From assembly GCF_002127325.2 (NCBI RefSeq), contig NC_035443.2, forward strand, positions 122,608,922-122,672,921: 64,000 nt of DNA. The letters run 5' to 3'. The notes under the pieces were generated by a model. The model worked only from the letters and a program-made list of their open reading frames with translations. It had not been told where the DNA came from and searched no databases. Position numbers and translations under genes: made by a program. Shown here in pieces: positions 23,883-36,184 of the stretch (position 1 is the stretch's first letter; each line of letters starts with the position of its first letter). Source of the DNA: Helianthus annuus. Lineage: Eukaryota > Streptophyta > Magnoliopsida > Asterales > Asteraceae.

Positions 23883-23920
23883 TCCTCACCCCCTTAAAAG
23901 AAATCTCGCCCTCGAGATTT
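23883..23920 (-). promoter_or_regulatory. PPT and AGGG stem-loop of element C
   Basis: On the minus strand the pol stop codon overlaps a stem-loop AAATCTCG-AGGG-CGAGATTT (plus 23901-23920), followed by CTTTTAAGGGGGTGAGGA (the PPT) and the LTR start TGTAACACC. Confidence 0.7.
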
Positions 23921-26909
23921 ACTGAAACAAATGAGGATATTTCTCTTGCATCGTGGATTCCACTTCCCACGTGTATTCAGGACCTCTACGGGCATCCCAT
24001 TTGACCTTTACAATAGGTATGTGCTTCCTTCGAAGCTTTTTCACCTGTCGATCCTCAATCGACAAAGGTTTTTCCAAGAACTTCAAACTCTCATCTATGT
24101 GTATGTCTGTATGCGGTATAACCAGTGATTCGTCAGCGAAACACTTCTTCAAATTACAGATGTGGAACACATTATGAATAGCGCTAAGTTCTTCAGGCAA
24201 GTTTAACTTATAAGCAACTGACCCGACACGTTCGATAATCTCGAAAGGTCCTATATATCTCGGGCTTAGCTTGCCTTTCTTTCCAAATCGCATCACACCC
24301 TTCCAGGGCGATACTTTAAGCAATACTTTATCACCTACATCAAAGTGAAAGTCTTTGTGCTTAGGATCCACATAACTTTTCTGCCTGTCCCTGGCAGCTT
24401 TCAAACGATCGCGAATCTGCACGATCTTGTCCGTCGTCTCAAAAACGATATCTGGTCCTGACAGTTGGACATCTCCAACTTCTGCCCAACAAATGGGCGA
24501 TCTACACTTTCTACCGTATAAGGCCTCAAAAGGCGCAGCTTTTATGCTGGAATGGTAGCTATTGTTGTAGGAGAATTCAATCAGTGGTAGGTTCTTATCC
24601 CAATTACCACCCAAGTCGATCGCACATGCACGAAGCATGTCTTCCAAAGTTTGAATAGTATGCTCACTCTGACCATCAGTCTGAGGATGATAAGCCGTAC
24701 TAAAATTCAAACGAGTGCCCAACGATTGTTGGAAACTCTTCCAAAAATGCGATGTATATCTAGTATCTCTATCGGAGATAATAGATACAGGTATACCATG
24801 CAACGCTACAATCTTATCGACGTATAATTGAGCTAACATATCGGAGCTATACGTCTCCTTGATGGGTAGAAAATGAGCTGACTTAGTCAGTCTATCTACT
24901 ATGACCCATATGGTATCATTTCCCTTTTTCGTCTTCGGCAACTTGGTGATGAAATCCATTGTCACCATTTCCCATTTCCACTTGGGAATTTCAGGTTGTT
25001 GAAGCAAACCTGACGGCTTCTGATGCTCAGCCTTGACTTGCGCACAAGTCAAACATTTAGCTACATGCTCAGCTACTGACTTTTTCCAACCAATCCACCA
25101 GTAGTTTGCTTTCAAATCCTGGTACATCTTATCAGCTCCAGGATGAACGGAATATTTAGAGCTGTGGGCTTCCTGGAGGATAACATCCCGAAGTCCTCCA
25201 TAAACTGGAACCCATATTCGTCCGTTTAGTCGTAGCATTCCATCTTTGTCGTAGGATAACTGCTCCTCAGTTACTCCTAATTTTTCTGCAGGATAGTTAG
25301 TTTCCAACACAGCTTCCTTCTGTGCAGCTAACACCCTTTCATTCAAGTTATTTCTTATTTCAATGCGCTTGGCATTGATTCTGATTGGTTTCACCCTTTC
25401 CTTTCTGCTTAAGGCGTCGGCAACTACATTTGCCTTGCCTGGATGGTATCTTATCTCGCAGTCACAATCATTTAAAGTTTCCATCCATCGCCTTTGACGC
25501 ATGTTCAATTCCTTCTGATTGAACAAGTGTTGAAGACTCTTGTGATCCGAATAAATTATACACTTGGTTCCATACAAGTAATGTCTCCATAGCTTCAAAG
25601 CAAATACAACTGCACCCAGTTCCAAATCGTGGGTGGTGTAGTTCTTCTCGTGCACCTTGAGCTGGCGAGAAGCGTAGGCAATGACTTTGCCTCTCTGCAT
25701 GAGCACACAGCCCATACCAGTGTGCGATGTATCGCAATACACTATGAAATCTTCTATGCCATCGGGCAATGTCAACACTGGAGCATTGCTCAACTTCTTC
25801 TTCAAAATATCGAAGGATTCCTGCTGTTTAGGGCCCCAATCGAACTTAATCTTCTTACGAGTCAACGAAGTTAGCAGCGCAGCAATTCTTGAAAAGTTCT
25901 CGATAAATCGCCTATAATATCCTGCCAATCCGAGGAAACTGCGAATCTCGGTAGGAGTCTTCGGCTCCTGCCAGTTCATGACTGCTTCTACTTTAGCGGG
26001 ATCTACTTGGATACCACGCTCGCTTACTACATGTCCAAGGAATTGGACTTCTCGAAGCCAAAATTCACACTTCGAAAATTTGGCATAAAGCTTCTCTTGA
26101 TGCAGAAGTTTGAGAATACAACGAAGGTGTTTCTCATGGTCAGCTTGGCTCTTCGAGTAGATAAGGATGTCGTCAATAAAGACGATAACGAATTTATCTA
26201 GATAAGGCTTGCAGACGCGATTCATGAGATCCATGAACGCGGCTGGTGCGTTTGTGAGCCCAAAAGGCATCACTAGGAACTCGTAATGTCCATAACGAGT
26301 CCTAAACGCTGTCTTGTGCACATCTTCGTCTTTGACCTTTAACTGATGATAACCTGACCTCAGGTCAATCTTGGAGAAATAGCTTGCTCCTTGCAACTGA
26401 TCGAACAGATCGTCGATCCTGGGTAATGGATATCTATTCTTGATAGTGACCTTGTTAAGCTCACGGTAATCGATGCACAGACGCATCGACCCATCCTTCT
26501 TTTTAACGAACAAGATTGGCGCTCCCCAAGGAGACGAGCTAGGTCTAATAAAACCTTTAGCTAATAGATCATCCAACTGCGTCCTCAACTCCTTCATCTC
26601 CGTTGGTGCCAATCTATATGGTGCTCTTGCTACAGGCGCAGCGCCTGGAATGATGTCTATCCGAAACTCCACTTGCCTATCTGGTGGCAAACCGGGTAGT
26701 TCTTCAGGGAATACCTCATGATATTCCGAGATAACAGGGATATCTTCAATCTTCGGCTTCGGCTCATCAATGGTAACTTGTGCCATATAAATGACACATC
26801 CTTTCTGCATGCATCTGGATGCCTTGAGCATGGACACTTGCTCCGGCAATCCATGCTGGGTGTCTCCTTGAATAGTAAGTGACTCACCAGACGGAGTCTT
26901 AACTATTAC
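23919..26909 (-). CDS. Element C pol: RT, RNase H, integrase, chromodomain
   Basis: Open from just below an in-frame TAA at 26910-26912; the first ATG is at 26849, giving 976 residues, but this is really part of a gag-pol polyprotein. Numbered from that ATG: RT with FIDD at 224-227; RNase H ([37 protein letters not shown]); integrase zinc finger ([10 protein letters not shown]…CLTCAQVK); catalytic Asp 632, Asp 693, Glu 729, the last two 35 residues apart; GPF module; and a C-terminal chromodomain ([19 protein letters not shown]) ending in YPHLFQ. Unlike E, pol stops before the LTR. All catalytic residues I checked are intact, so this half of the element is better preserved than gag. Confidence 0.93.
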   Translation of the reverse strand, partial: VIVKTPSGESLTIQGDTQHGLPEQVSMLKASRCMQKGCVIYMAQVTIDEPKPKIEDIPVISEYHEVFPEELPGLPPDRQVEFRIDIIPGAAPVARAPYRLAPTEMKELRTQLDDLLAKGFIRPSSSPWGAPILFVKKKDGSMRLCIDYRELNKVTIKNRYPLPRIDDLFDQLQGASYFSKIDLRSGYHQLKVKDEDVHKTAFRTRYGHYEFLVMPFGLTNAPAAFMDLMNRVCKPYLDKFVIVFIDDILIYSKSQADHEKHLRCILKLLHQEKLYAKFSKCEFWLREVQFLGHVVSERGIQVDPAKVEAVMNWQEPKTPTEIRSFLGLAGYYRRFIENFSRIAALLTSLTRKKIKFDWGPKQQESFDILKKKLSNAPVLTLPDGIEDFIVYCDTSHTGMGCVLMQRGKVIAYASRQLKVHEKNYTTHDLELGAVVFALKLWRHYLYGTKCIIYSDHKSLQHLFNQKELNMRQRRWMETLNDCDCEIRYHPGKANVVADALSRKERVKPIRINAKRIEIRNNLNERVLAAQKEAVLETNYPAEKLGVTEEQLSYDKDGMLRLNGRIWVPVYGGLRDVILQEAHSSKYSVHPGADKMYQDLKANYWWIGWKKSVAEHVAKCLTCAQVKAEHQKPSGLLQQPEIPKWKWEMVTMDFITKLPKTKKGNDTIWVIVDRLTKSAHFLPIKETYSSDMLAQLYVDKIVALHGIPVSIISDRDTRYTSHFWKSFQQSLGTRLNFSTAYHPQTDGQSEHTIQTLEDMLRACAIDLGGNWDKNLPLIEFSYNNSYHSSIKAAPFEALYGRKCRSPICWAEVGDVQLSGPDIVFETTDKIVQIRDRLKAARDRQKSYVDPKHKDFHFDVGDKVLLKVSPWKGVMRFGKKGKLSPRYIGPFEIIERVGSVAYKLNLPEELSAIHNVFHICNLKKCFADESLVIPHTDIHIDESLKFLEKPLSIEDRQVKKLRRKHIPIVKVKWDARRGPEYTWEVESTMQEKYPHLFQ

Positions 26910-27722
26910 TTACTTTCTATTGCACAGATTCTGGGCTTGGTTACTCGATAACCAATCCATGCCTATCACTATATCGAATCCAGCTAGCTTAAAGGGAAGC
27001 AAGGATAACGGGAAAGAATGATTCCTAATGGATATAACACATCCATCTAGAACAGTCGAGGCGGTTTCTATGGTTCCATCGGCTAATTCCACCTCATATT
27101 TCACGCTTAAGGTTTTAACAGGAAGGCTTAACAATTTACAAAACTTATCATCTACAAACGACTTATCAGCTCCTGAATCAAACAAGACTCTAGCAAAAAC
27201 ATCATTTACAAGAAACGTACCTGTAATGACGGTGTCGTCTAGAACTGCTTCCTTGGCGTCCATTCTGAAGACTCTCGCATTAGTCTTCTTCCCGTCGTCA
27301 GCTTTCTTTGCATTCTTTGGGCAATTTGGCCAGATATGCCCTTTCTCGTTGCAACCAAAACAAGTTGCATCCTTCATCTTCTTGCAATCTAAAGCTTTAT
27401 GGTATGTGGACTTGCAGATTCCACATCGCTTTTCGCGAGACTGGGAATTCGCTTCCAAACGACATTTCCCAAAATGGTGTCTCTTGCAGTTCTTGCATCT
27501 GGGTTTTTCACCCGACTGATCTCCTTTCTTGAACCCCGACCCTTTCCTATGGTCGTTGTTTCCCTTGTGTCGTTTCTCAGATCTTCGTGAGGTGTCATCC
27601 TCACGTTTCCTCTTGTTTTCCTCTGAGCTTTTCATAGCTCTCAGTCTGACTACATCTTGAGTGAGGGAGAGGGATAGATCAGCTACGGATCTAAATGTCG
27701 TAGGCCTTGAAGCCTTGACGCT
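26910..27722 (-). pseudogene. Element C gag C-terminus (zinc knuckles) and protease
   Basis: This frame carries Arg/Lys-rich sequence, cysteine motifs including CGICKSTYHKALDC and the CCHC knuckle CFGCNEKGHIWPNC, and a protease with FDSGADKSF as the active site and the IGMDWLS motif near the end. It is separated from upstream gag by a frameshift near 27715-27725 and from pol by a TAA at 26910-26912. The catalytic DSG is intact. Translation could not cross the frameshift without recoding, so this copy is unlikely to make Gag-Pol. Confidence 0.85.
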
Positions 27723-28494
27723 TGCCTTTTATCTCTGGTGCCAGACCCCCAATAAATCGAGCAATCCTTCGCGGCTCCGGGGTCACCAGATAAGGCACTA
27801 ACCGAGATAAAGTGTTGAACGTAGTAAGATACGCTTGACAATCGAGGTTCTTCATAACCAAAGATACGAAATCCGATTCAATTCTTTCGACCTCATGCTG
27901 CGGGCAGAAATTCTCTTTGATCAGGGCCACAAATTGTTCCCATGACATACCATACAGTGTGGCCTTACCGGCAGCTTGTAGGAGTGACTTCCATCATGCT
28001 AACGCATCTCCCTTGAACGACTGGGACACGTACTTCACGACGTCCCTATCATCACACCCGCTGATATCAACCACAGTATCCATCTCATCCAGCCATGTCA
28101 TGCAGTCAACTGCTCCTTTTTCCCCAGTAAAATCTCTGGGTTTGCAAGATACGAAATATTTGTACGTACAGGACTTGCTGTGCGTATCATGCTTCAGCTT
28201 GACTTCTTGCTTAGGAATACTGCTGTGGTTGGAGGAGTGATTATCCTCCTCAACCTTCTTCGACTCACTCTTTTTAGAAGGTGGCTTACTATGAGCCTCA
28301 GAATCAGTCTTGGGCTTTACGTGCGATACTGTTCGGGTCCTACTCCGAGTACCGCTAGATTCCCTGAATTGCCTATCCATAGCTTTGGCAACAACGTTAT
28401 CTATCAGTGCTTGCAATTCTTCACCAGTGACGTGAATCCTGGTATTATCTGGGTGTTCTCCAGAATGACTGTTGGTCTCCTCCGATTTGGCCAT
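27691..28494 (-). pseudogene. Element C gag, broken by a stop at a conserved Trp pair
   Basis: It starts at MAKSEETNSHSGEHP (28494). An acidic/basic N-terminal stretch is followed by the gag core (PRDFTGEKGAVDCMTWLDEM, GDALAWWK-type helix, WEQFVALIKENFCP, PRRIARFIGGLAPEIKG). A TGA at 27994-27996 replaces the first Trp of the usual Trp-Trp; the same frame continues to about 27717, where a 1-base shift moves the reading to the frame of the zinc-knuckle region. Confidence 0.85.
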
Positions 28495-29375
28495 GTAGCT
28501 TTAAGCTACATAAAAGGACAAGGTCTTATTTAGAAACCTAACAGTATTATCGTTCTAGACGATTTATTAACCATGGTATTAATAACCATAATAGTTAATT
28601 TAATTAATTTCATTCAGGGCTTTTATTAGCAACTTTATTATGGAATGAAATATATATATTGGCACAATAGGCCTAGTCACTTCGGACAACTTACTAAATT
28701 ATAAATTTAGATTTTTATAGGATTAGCATTGTATAATTAAACAAATAATCCTTTACTAGGCAGGGAGTCATAAACCACAACTGCCACTATATGACATAGT
28801 CATAACCCGTAGGTATCAAGTCATAAACAGACTTGTGTACAGATATAATCTGTAGATAATTTATTAAAAAAAAGGGTGGCTTGTGTGATTTTACGGATCA
28901 CGCTTGGCCAAGAATGTTAACATGTTTACAGATGTTAACAGAGATTTGAATCTTTTCAACCAGGTTTTACCGTATTGGCTAGGCCTTTTAATAAGACATT
29001 CAAGCTAGGTTCTACCTTACTAAGATTCTTATTAAAATGGCAAATCAAATAAAAATTGATATTTTCCATTTATTTGAATATTATATTCATGCACATAGAT
29101 AAAATGAAAAATTTAAATTAACCATTTTAAATAAAGTAAACTAGTACAACTTTGCCCTAAACGGGACTTTTCTCAAATAGCATGCCCACGCAGGGGCTAA
29201 ACCAAATAACAACAAACAAAACAAACAAACAGACAAAACAAACCCACGCAGGGGTTAAACAGAAACAACATACCCACGCAGGGGTAGAACAAGAGAAATA
29301 TACCCACGCAGGGGTAGAATACAGGAATGAATGTCCTCGCAGGGACATGAGTAAATGAGCTAACAACCAAAGGAT
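28495..29375 (-). other. Element C spacer between aORF and gag, with CCCACGCAGGGG repeats
   Basis: No credible gene. At 29181-29320, CCCACGCAGGGG occurs four times in AAC-rich sequence, followed at 29332-29347 by the variant GTCCTCGCAGGGAC. The motif can form CCC/GGG mini-hairpins. The rest is AT-rich. Confidence 0.6.
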
Positions 29376-30641
29376 TTAATAATCCTTCTTACTCTTACCC
29401 TTAATCAAGTCAACCATCTTCTTGAACATACCGCGGTTGTGTCGGCGATCATTTTGCAATTCCCGTCGCACGTCATCTATCCCTTGCAGGATTTCTTGGA
29501 CTTGCGGTGGCGACATCATCGGCGCCGGTGGCTGATACTGCGGTGGCTGTGGAGGTTGCGGCTGCTGGTATCCCTGTGGTGGGAATCCAAAAGCTGATTG
29601 TCCCGTAGCCCAGGGACCTCCAAAAGTACTCTCCTAATTGAGAGGGTTGTAGCCTGAAGCTAACCAGTAGGGATCTCCCGTATAATCATAACCGGGAGGA
29701 AAAGTCGGCTCGAAAGGGTTGAACTGTGCTGCGCTAGCATACGCAGGGATGGGCTCTCCAAAGTTCTGCGGCGGTAGTGGTGCAATAGTCGCAGAAGTAA
29801 CCTCTGAGACGGGATGCTGAGACTCTCCCATCTCTGACTCCTCGTGGAGCGGCGAGTAGCAGCCGCTACCTGAATGTCGAGGGGTGGCAATGCGAATCCC
29901 TCCTCGCGTAGACATACGCACGTTCCTCCTTGGCCTCTGAGGCGGAGGAGGCAAAACCGGTGGTGGTGGTGGCGACGGAGTAATCACGTCGCGCCAAAAG
30001 GCCTCAGATGGGTCCTGTTGCAAGGGCGGCTGCTGAAGCTGCTGCTGCTGGGAGTGGTGCTGAGAGTGCACGGGAGAACCGTGATAAGACTGGTGCATGG
30101 GAGAGTTGTGATGGCTGGGGGTGTAAAACCAATCATGCTGTTTAAACCTCTCCTCGTAGCTGTCAACACCATTGAATGGTGATCCCCTGTATGGTGACCC
30201 ATCCGATATCTCAATGGGATGGTTAGGCGTGCCGGACGGTGGCAGGGAAGGGTCAGTGTCCTCGTCAACCTCCATCTCGTTACCACCAGAGAAGTGGTCT
30301 TCCGGTCCTAGTGGGTTATGACCCACTGGTTCATCCAAGTAAGCATCAGGGTTGTATAGGCCCTGATAAGCTGGTGCTGGGTAGTGGTGAGGTGACTGGT
30401 GTAATGGAATGAAAGATCCATGGGAGTCGTGGGGCCCATTTTCAGAGTGGGGCCCAAATGAGTGGGGTAGGGATGGCGAGGTGCTCAAAGATACCGAGTG
30501 CCTGGCTGGCTCAGCGAATGATCTCCAAAGATCATGGGCTGCAGTGTTGTGCGAAGCTGATGGGGCTCGCCTGTGTGAGGGTCCTGCCTCGTGGTCATGT
30601 GATGTGGCAAATCCTCCTCGTCCTCGCATACGTGGCGGCAT
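29376..30641 (-). pseudogene. Element C additional ORF upstream of gag, one nonsense codon
   Basis: From MPPRMRGRGG (30641) the frame runs 335 residues to a TAG at 29634-29636, then continues open for 85 codons to TAA at 29376-29378, so the ancestral protein was about 421 residues. It is rich in Pro, His, Ser and Gln (PPPPPVLPPPPQ at about 29940-29980; QQQQLQQPP), with a basic Arg-Gly start, and ends in a coiled, charged segment (QEILQGIDDVRRELQ) and KGKSKKDY. No known domain is recognised; the composition suggests a disordered or nucleic-acid-binding protein. An upstream in-frame ATG (30737) would add a hydrophobic stretch, but a 3' splice-site-like TTTTTGACAG lies between the two, so I prefer 30641. 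Extra ORFs are known in plant Ty3/gypsy elements, but placement before gag is less usual. Confidence 0.7.
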
Positions 30642-30833
30642 GATGAACCTGTCAAAAATTAAACAAGTTGCACAACAGAATATATAAGACAAAGCTAATA
30701 ATAAAAATAAAGATAAAATAAACGAAATGTTGAACATTTCCTAAGTTCTTTGTCTAGACTCGAAAATCGAGGAATGTGCAATTGTGTAACTGAGATTAAA
30801 CACAAAGGACTAGTGTTTAATTCACTCAGCGTT

Positions 30834-30846
30834 GGCTCTGATACCA
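30834..30846 (-). promoter_or_regulatory. Primer-binding site of element C, tRNA-iMet type
   Basis: The minus strand reads TGGTATCAGAGCC, three bases after the 5' LTR end, complementary to the 3' end of initiator tRNA-Met. Confidence 0.88.
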
Positions 30847-30849
30847 ACC

Positions 30850-33731
30850 TGTCACACCTCGATCTCCACGTGTCACCGGTGGGCCCGGTGTGGGGTACAG
30901 TGACGTGGTTGGCACCGTCATAGACAAACAACACAATATAATAATGCACAGCGGAAGCAGAATAGATACATTTCAACTTTAATTAAATGTAATAATAACA
31001 TCATAAGTAGTTGAAACGGATCCACAGGCGGATCAAATAAAAATAAGATAAAATTGTTCAACAGATTATTTTGTCGTCTGAGCTTGCGAGACTATAGTGG
31101 ACGCTCTTAGGAAACAGCCAGCCTAGTTCGTATAGTACCTGCACTTAACCTTTTGGGAAAATACGTCAGTTTACACTGGTAAATACAAATCAACTGACTC
31201 ATTTTGAAAATGATTGAAAATTGGTTTAAATGCACAAGGCATAAATATTTTTTATTAACTTGGGATAATTATGCAATATAAACTTGTGAACGAATTACAT
31301 GTTACTCGTACATTTGGTGGCCCGGGATCTGCTGTCCGGGCTAAAGATTAAATGACACACCACATTAAAGAGTTATACACGCCGGGTGTACGCCTACACC
31401 CCGTGCTCTGGTCGTGGCCATCTCGTAAGATAATGCCAAGGATATCCGGGACACGGTCAATAACCCCCCAAAGCCTAAAGTAAGAACAAGACTGTTTAAA
31501 CGAGTCGCACAAACTATTCAAGACTGTACACCCATAGGGTGCAGGATTTGTGCGCTCGATCAAGCGGTATTTTAAATACCGTACCCCAAGCCCGTATAGG
31601 GAAAATAAGTCAAAATGTATTTACCTGAGCAAGTATGAATCACAAACGGTAAGTGTAGGTAGCTTTTACTGGGCCTCCTAATCTGGAACAAAGGTTTATG
31701 ATAACCTATTAGATTCCTAACGGGTCTTTTATTTAAGCCTAAGCTTTGACCGGTTAGTTTAAGGACGAAACGGTTCAAGCGCACGATTAAGCGAAAGACC
31801 GGATAGAATGTGATTTAGACCTGACAAGTTTGAATACTTCTATAATATGGGTATACTAAATACATTCTGGATTTTGAGATAAAAATGATAACGTTTGACC
31901 CGTTTCGGTCAATTTACGCAAACTAGTTACGTAAACCGAACCGAACGCTAAAAGGGCGTTACGGGTAGCCAAAAGAGTCAAATGCAAGTTCCCTGAGATA
32001 ATATGCTTTAAATATGATATAACATCAGTAAGTTATGTTCTATATTGCCCGGAATAATTTTAAACTCAATTTATGCCTTATAAGGGCATTTTGGTCATTT
32101 AAAAGATTATAAAAGAGTCAAATTAGAAATCTGAGTTTCGGGTCTGGTTTATATAGTAAATATACTTCATTTAACATATTATAACAGTAGGGTATGACCC
32201 ATATACCAAACTTAACATTTAAAATCAAACTATGCACCGTAGGGGTATTTTAGTAATTTCCCAAGGGCTAAAACTGCCAAAACTGGAAATCTGAGTTCAA
32301 ACATTTATACTTACTGTTATTATATGAAAATATACTAATTACATCAGTAGGTATGAGTCTTATATGTTTAAAACGGGTATAACGCTTACTATGCGCTAAA
32401 AACGCTTAAAATGCGATTTAGAGCCGTTTCCGGGTTTTTAAAAGAAAGCTGAGATTTTTACATTTCCAGAAGGCTCAAAATAATTTATTCAACATATAAA
32501 ATCAGTAGAAAAAGGTTTCGGGTCAAAAGAATGTATAAAACTCATTTTATGGCTTAAACGGTCAAAACCGGCATTAACCGAATCGACTTAGCGATCTATG
32601 ATCCGATCAGCCAAAAATTAAATAACAATCATCAAAATTCCCAAAATAATATATAACATCAGTGGGTAAAAAGTTTTGTATCAAAACGTGGCCTGAAATG
32701 GGTTATACGCGAAATGCGCCGCTTATGTAATAATAAGATATAGTTTTACGCTATTGGCCATAACTCAAAATCTGGACCACTAACTGATCTCAAATTTTCG
32801 GTGCAAGTTTATATATTAAAAATAAAGATTTCTACTCTTTCACTTTTCCAAAAATCACGTTTTATATCAAAAAGGGCAAAATAGTCAACTTTAAGCATAA
32901 ATCGGAAACATGCAAATGAATCGGCTAAACATAGACTCAAGCAATAAAAATTCCAGAGAGTTTTACCAAAATAAAAATAGTTAAAAATACTCTCCAATAC
33001 ACATCTCAAACATGCACGCACGGATCCGAATCGATAGTCTACGAAAAAGTCGATTTATAAGACTTTCGGTTCCAATCCGGGTTTATACTAAAGATTGTCG
33101 AGTTGATCATGGTAAAACACATTCTTATATTCATTATAAAGCTATTATTGATGATCAAACTGATTGCATGTCATCTACATTACCATTTAAGCTATTTTTC
33201 ACAAAAACCATTTCTGTTGACTTTTTAAGAACGCCTTTGACTCGACAATTAGCATGCATAATGTGGGAATCAGAGAATACCCTTTTGAGGGTTTGTTTCC
33301 CACATAAATACCAACATATTTGTGGTTTCAATTTGAGAAATGACTGAGTAAAACTCGTTTAATCAGAAAGTCAAAGTATAAGAGCAACAGTTTGACTTTT
33401 AGCAATTAATCTATGCTAGAACGAATTATAGAATGATGTAAAGGATTACCAAGGTCCTAATGAAGCTTAGTTAACCCTTAGAGGCTGCCTTGACGTTCAG
33501 ATTGCTCCAGAAGTGCCTTGAGAGTTCTTGAGAGTTGAGAGCTTCTTGTTACTATCACAAGTGTTTAATAAAATGAGCTTTTGATCTGATTTAAGAAGAA
33601 ATCCAGAGGTTGAGGATAGGCTACTGTTGCCATAGGCATGCAAGGATGTTAATTGGAGCAAAAGGAGGTGATGGCAGCTGTTATGCACTTCAATTTCAGA
33701 CCAAATTTGCAATTTTCGCGAAATTCTGATG
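30850..33731 (-). repeat. 5' LTR of element C, U5-side part
   Basis: Starts TGTCACACC and carries CACAGCGGAAGC near 30948. With 46601-47259 it makes a full LTR of about 3541 bp. A2 interrupts it after TGATG (33727-33731). Noncoding. Confidence 0.9.
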
Positions 33732-34829
33732 TGATGACTGTCGTAAGGGTCAATCAAAAACCTAAATAAGCTACGTAGATAGCGTAAGTAGGGTATCGTA
33801 TCCACGGGGAATCTGTGGTCAGTGTCACGTTTTTAACTAAGAACTAAGTTATCTAAATTGGGGTTTTGATGAATTTGACTGTAAAAGCTAAGAAACTAAT
33901 TAAAAGAGTTGTAATCAATACGAGAAAGAATAACCTCTACCCGGAATCCCAATTACCCGTTTAACATCAGAACCTGTTTACTGATTCAAAACACCACATA
34001 GACATGGCCTCGGGATTAATGAACCTGATTAGTTATCAAGGATAGTTTTTAAGATTCACTATGCAACCTAATAACCCGTTTGATTGTGTCAACTACCCAC
34101 CGATTTACCAACCCGCTAACAACGCAAGAAAGTTGCCAATACGCTTAATAAACGACAAATAATTCAAACACAATAAACGTTTACCAAGAATCCAACACGA
34201 GTGGTCAAGCTGTACCAGTTACAAGAATCCGTAAACAAAGTTCAATGCAAAACTAAGCAAAAGTTCATCCGAGTAGAAGTTACAAGCGAATTAGCCGCGC
34301 ATCATAGTCATCGTTTCTTCAAGATTTGCTAGAAATTGATTAAACATGACCTACTTGCTTCCAAAGATCGAAGATGATGAAAGTAATTGCCCACAAGTGC
34401 TCCAAAACGTCCTCTGGCGGCTGTGTAGTGAATGATCCACGTTTTTTCTCGAACTAGGTTAAAATCACACTTTTCCGCGCTGTACCACTGTCGCGCCACG
34501 TTACAGCTCACATGGACACCCTCGCGTGGCGCGAAGAAACATGGTTTGACTGCTCGTTGACTTCCACCTGTCGCGCCACGCGACACCTTACATAGACTCC
34601 CTCGCGTGGCGCGAGGGAGTATGTTTTCCAACATTTCCGCTTCCTCACTCCGTATTGCCTTGTAATACCCGTTTTCCAGCTTGAATGGTCATTGTGCTGC
34701 ATTTACGCGCTGTTAAGCCTGAAAAACCCGACAACCAATAAGTATACAAATCACTATGAATAAACACACTCTAATGCGTAAAACCTACACAAACTATACA
34801 TCATATGACGTGTTTACACCCGCACATCA
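33732..34829 (-). repeat. 3' LTR of A2
   Basis: 1098 bp, matching 45498-46595. It contains four copies of a GTGGCGCGA-type inverted motif in both directions (34492-34620), within otherwise AT-rich DNA. Confidence 0.95.
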
Positions 34830-36184
34830 CATCCCCACACTTATCTTTTTTCGTCCCCGAAAAAATTATTCGCAATGGAATCACAATCAAAGCAAATGGC
34901 TTCCGATATATTCAATTATATTATTAGACAAATCTAACCACACGTTAACCAAGATTGTGAATATACGATCCACTTAAACCCAACCGCCGGTTTCCAAGCC
35001 CTTATTTTCGATCCGTTAAGTTCAAGTAATATATAGTTGCCTATGGATCCCACTCTCAAAAGACTACGATTCCACCTATTCCCACTTCAGGCTTATGAGA
35101 TTAAAAGATATTAAATCTACCGTCTTATATAACAAACTCTTATGTTAGTCCGATTAAACTTTATGATGGAAGAATGGATGATATTGCGAGCTTACATGCT
35201 TTTGTATACGATCAGTTTAGCGGACATACGCCACACGAGTCACCATCCCCATGGTTAATGCCATAAACCTCACGTTTTTTTTTTCTTTTTACATGTGCTC
35301 AGATGAATGGATGGATGGAATGATAATATATATTTTTTTTTCTTTTCGGGCGCCACACTGTTTTGGATTTGTTTTCACAAAAAGAAACAGGTGTGCCAGT
35401 TTAATCGGAGAAACTTATAAGTTTCTTACTTATGACGTACCTCTTATACCTTCCACAGTTTCAGTTTCACTATAGCTCCTAAGGCGGGAACCCACAAGAC
35501 TCCTATTTTAAGTTATTTTATATCAAGCCTAAGGAACCTTTCAACCGGCTGGGCCTACCCACATATCCTAAATTAGACGTGTAGCCGATCATTTATTATC
35601 TTATATATATAGTAATCGAAAAGCCATTGATTTAATTACACCTATCATTTTCCATTTTATGCGACAACCTTTACGGGACATTTTCTATTTTTTCAAAATT
35701 TTTTTTATTTTATTTTATTTTTTTTTTAAAACGACACAATGACACGACGACCTAAACTAGACACTAGTTTCCCCCTCCCCACACTTATTCCCTTCATTGT
35801 CCTCAATGAAGAAGGAAGCTATGACTCAAACAAACTGAAAATAAAAATGGAAATAAAACTAAAAATTACAACAACAACAAATGGAACAGACTCCCCTGGT
35901 TTCCGTGCCGCTCTGCATCTGTCTAGTTCCATGCCTTCCAAAGCGCATTAATACTCCAACCACAGTTCCCGGCCAAATACCACTCATGATTAATTCTAGC
36001 AACATCACCAACATAATCATAGCATAATATATATATATGTATCAGCCCAACCGGTTACCCTTACAATTTTCCCCAATGTGTCAAATAGCAAGTTAAGTAC
36101 AGACCATCATCATCTAAAAACAAAATAAAAGGGAAAAATACAAAAGATCACCAAAATCACCGGCGCTGATACTGCTAGAACCAT
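34830..36184 (-). other. A2 PPT and 3' noncoding region
   Basis: The PPT on the minus strand is AAGTGTGGGGATG (plus 34830-34842), identical to A1's. Downstream of the aORF stop, a stem-loop CTTCATTG-AGGA-CAATGAAG (minus strand; plus 35792-35811) precedes another AAGTGTGGGGAG tract (35775-35786). The remainder is AT-rich and noncoding. Confidence 0.7.

Noticed and set aside
29157..29366. Minus-strand frame with repeated TPAWV and Cys
   Set aside because: Produced by the CCCACGCAGGGG DNA repeats after the aORF stop; no sign of independent coding.
30642..30737. Hydrophobic N-terminal stretch as a signal peptide of C's aORF
   Set aside because: It lies upstream of a splice-acceptor-like site and a better ATG (30641); probably leader sequence.
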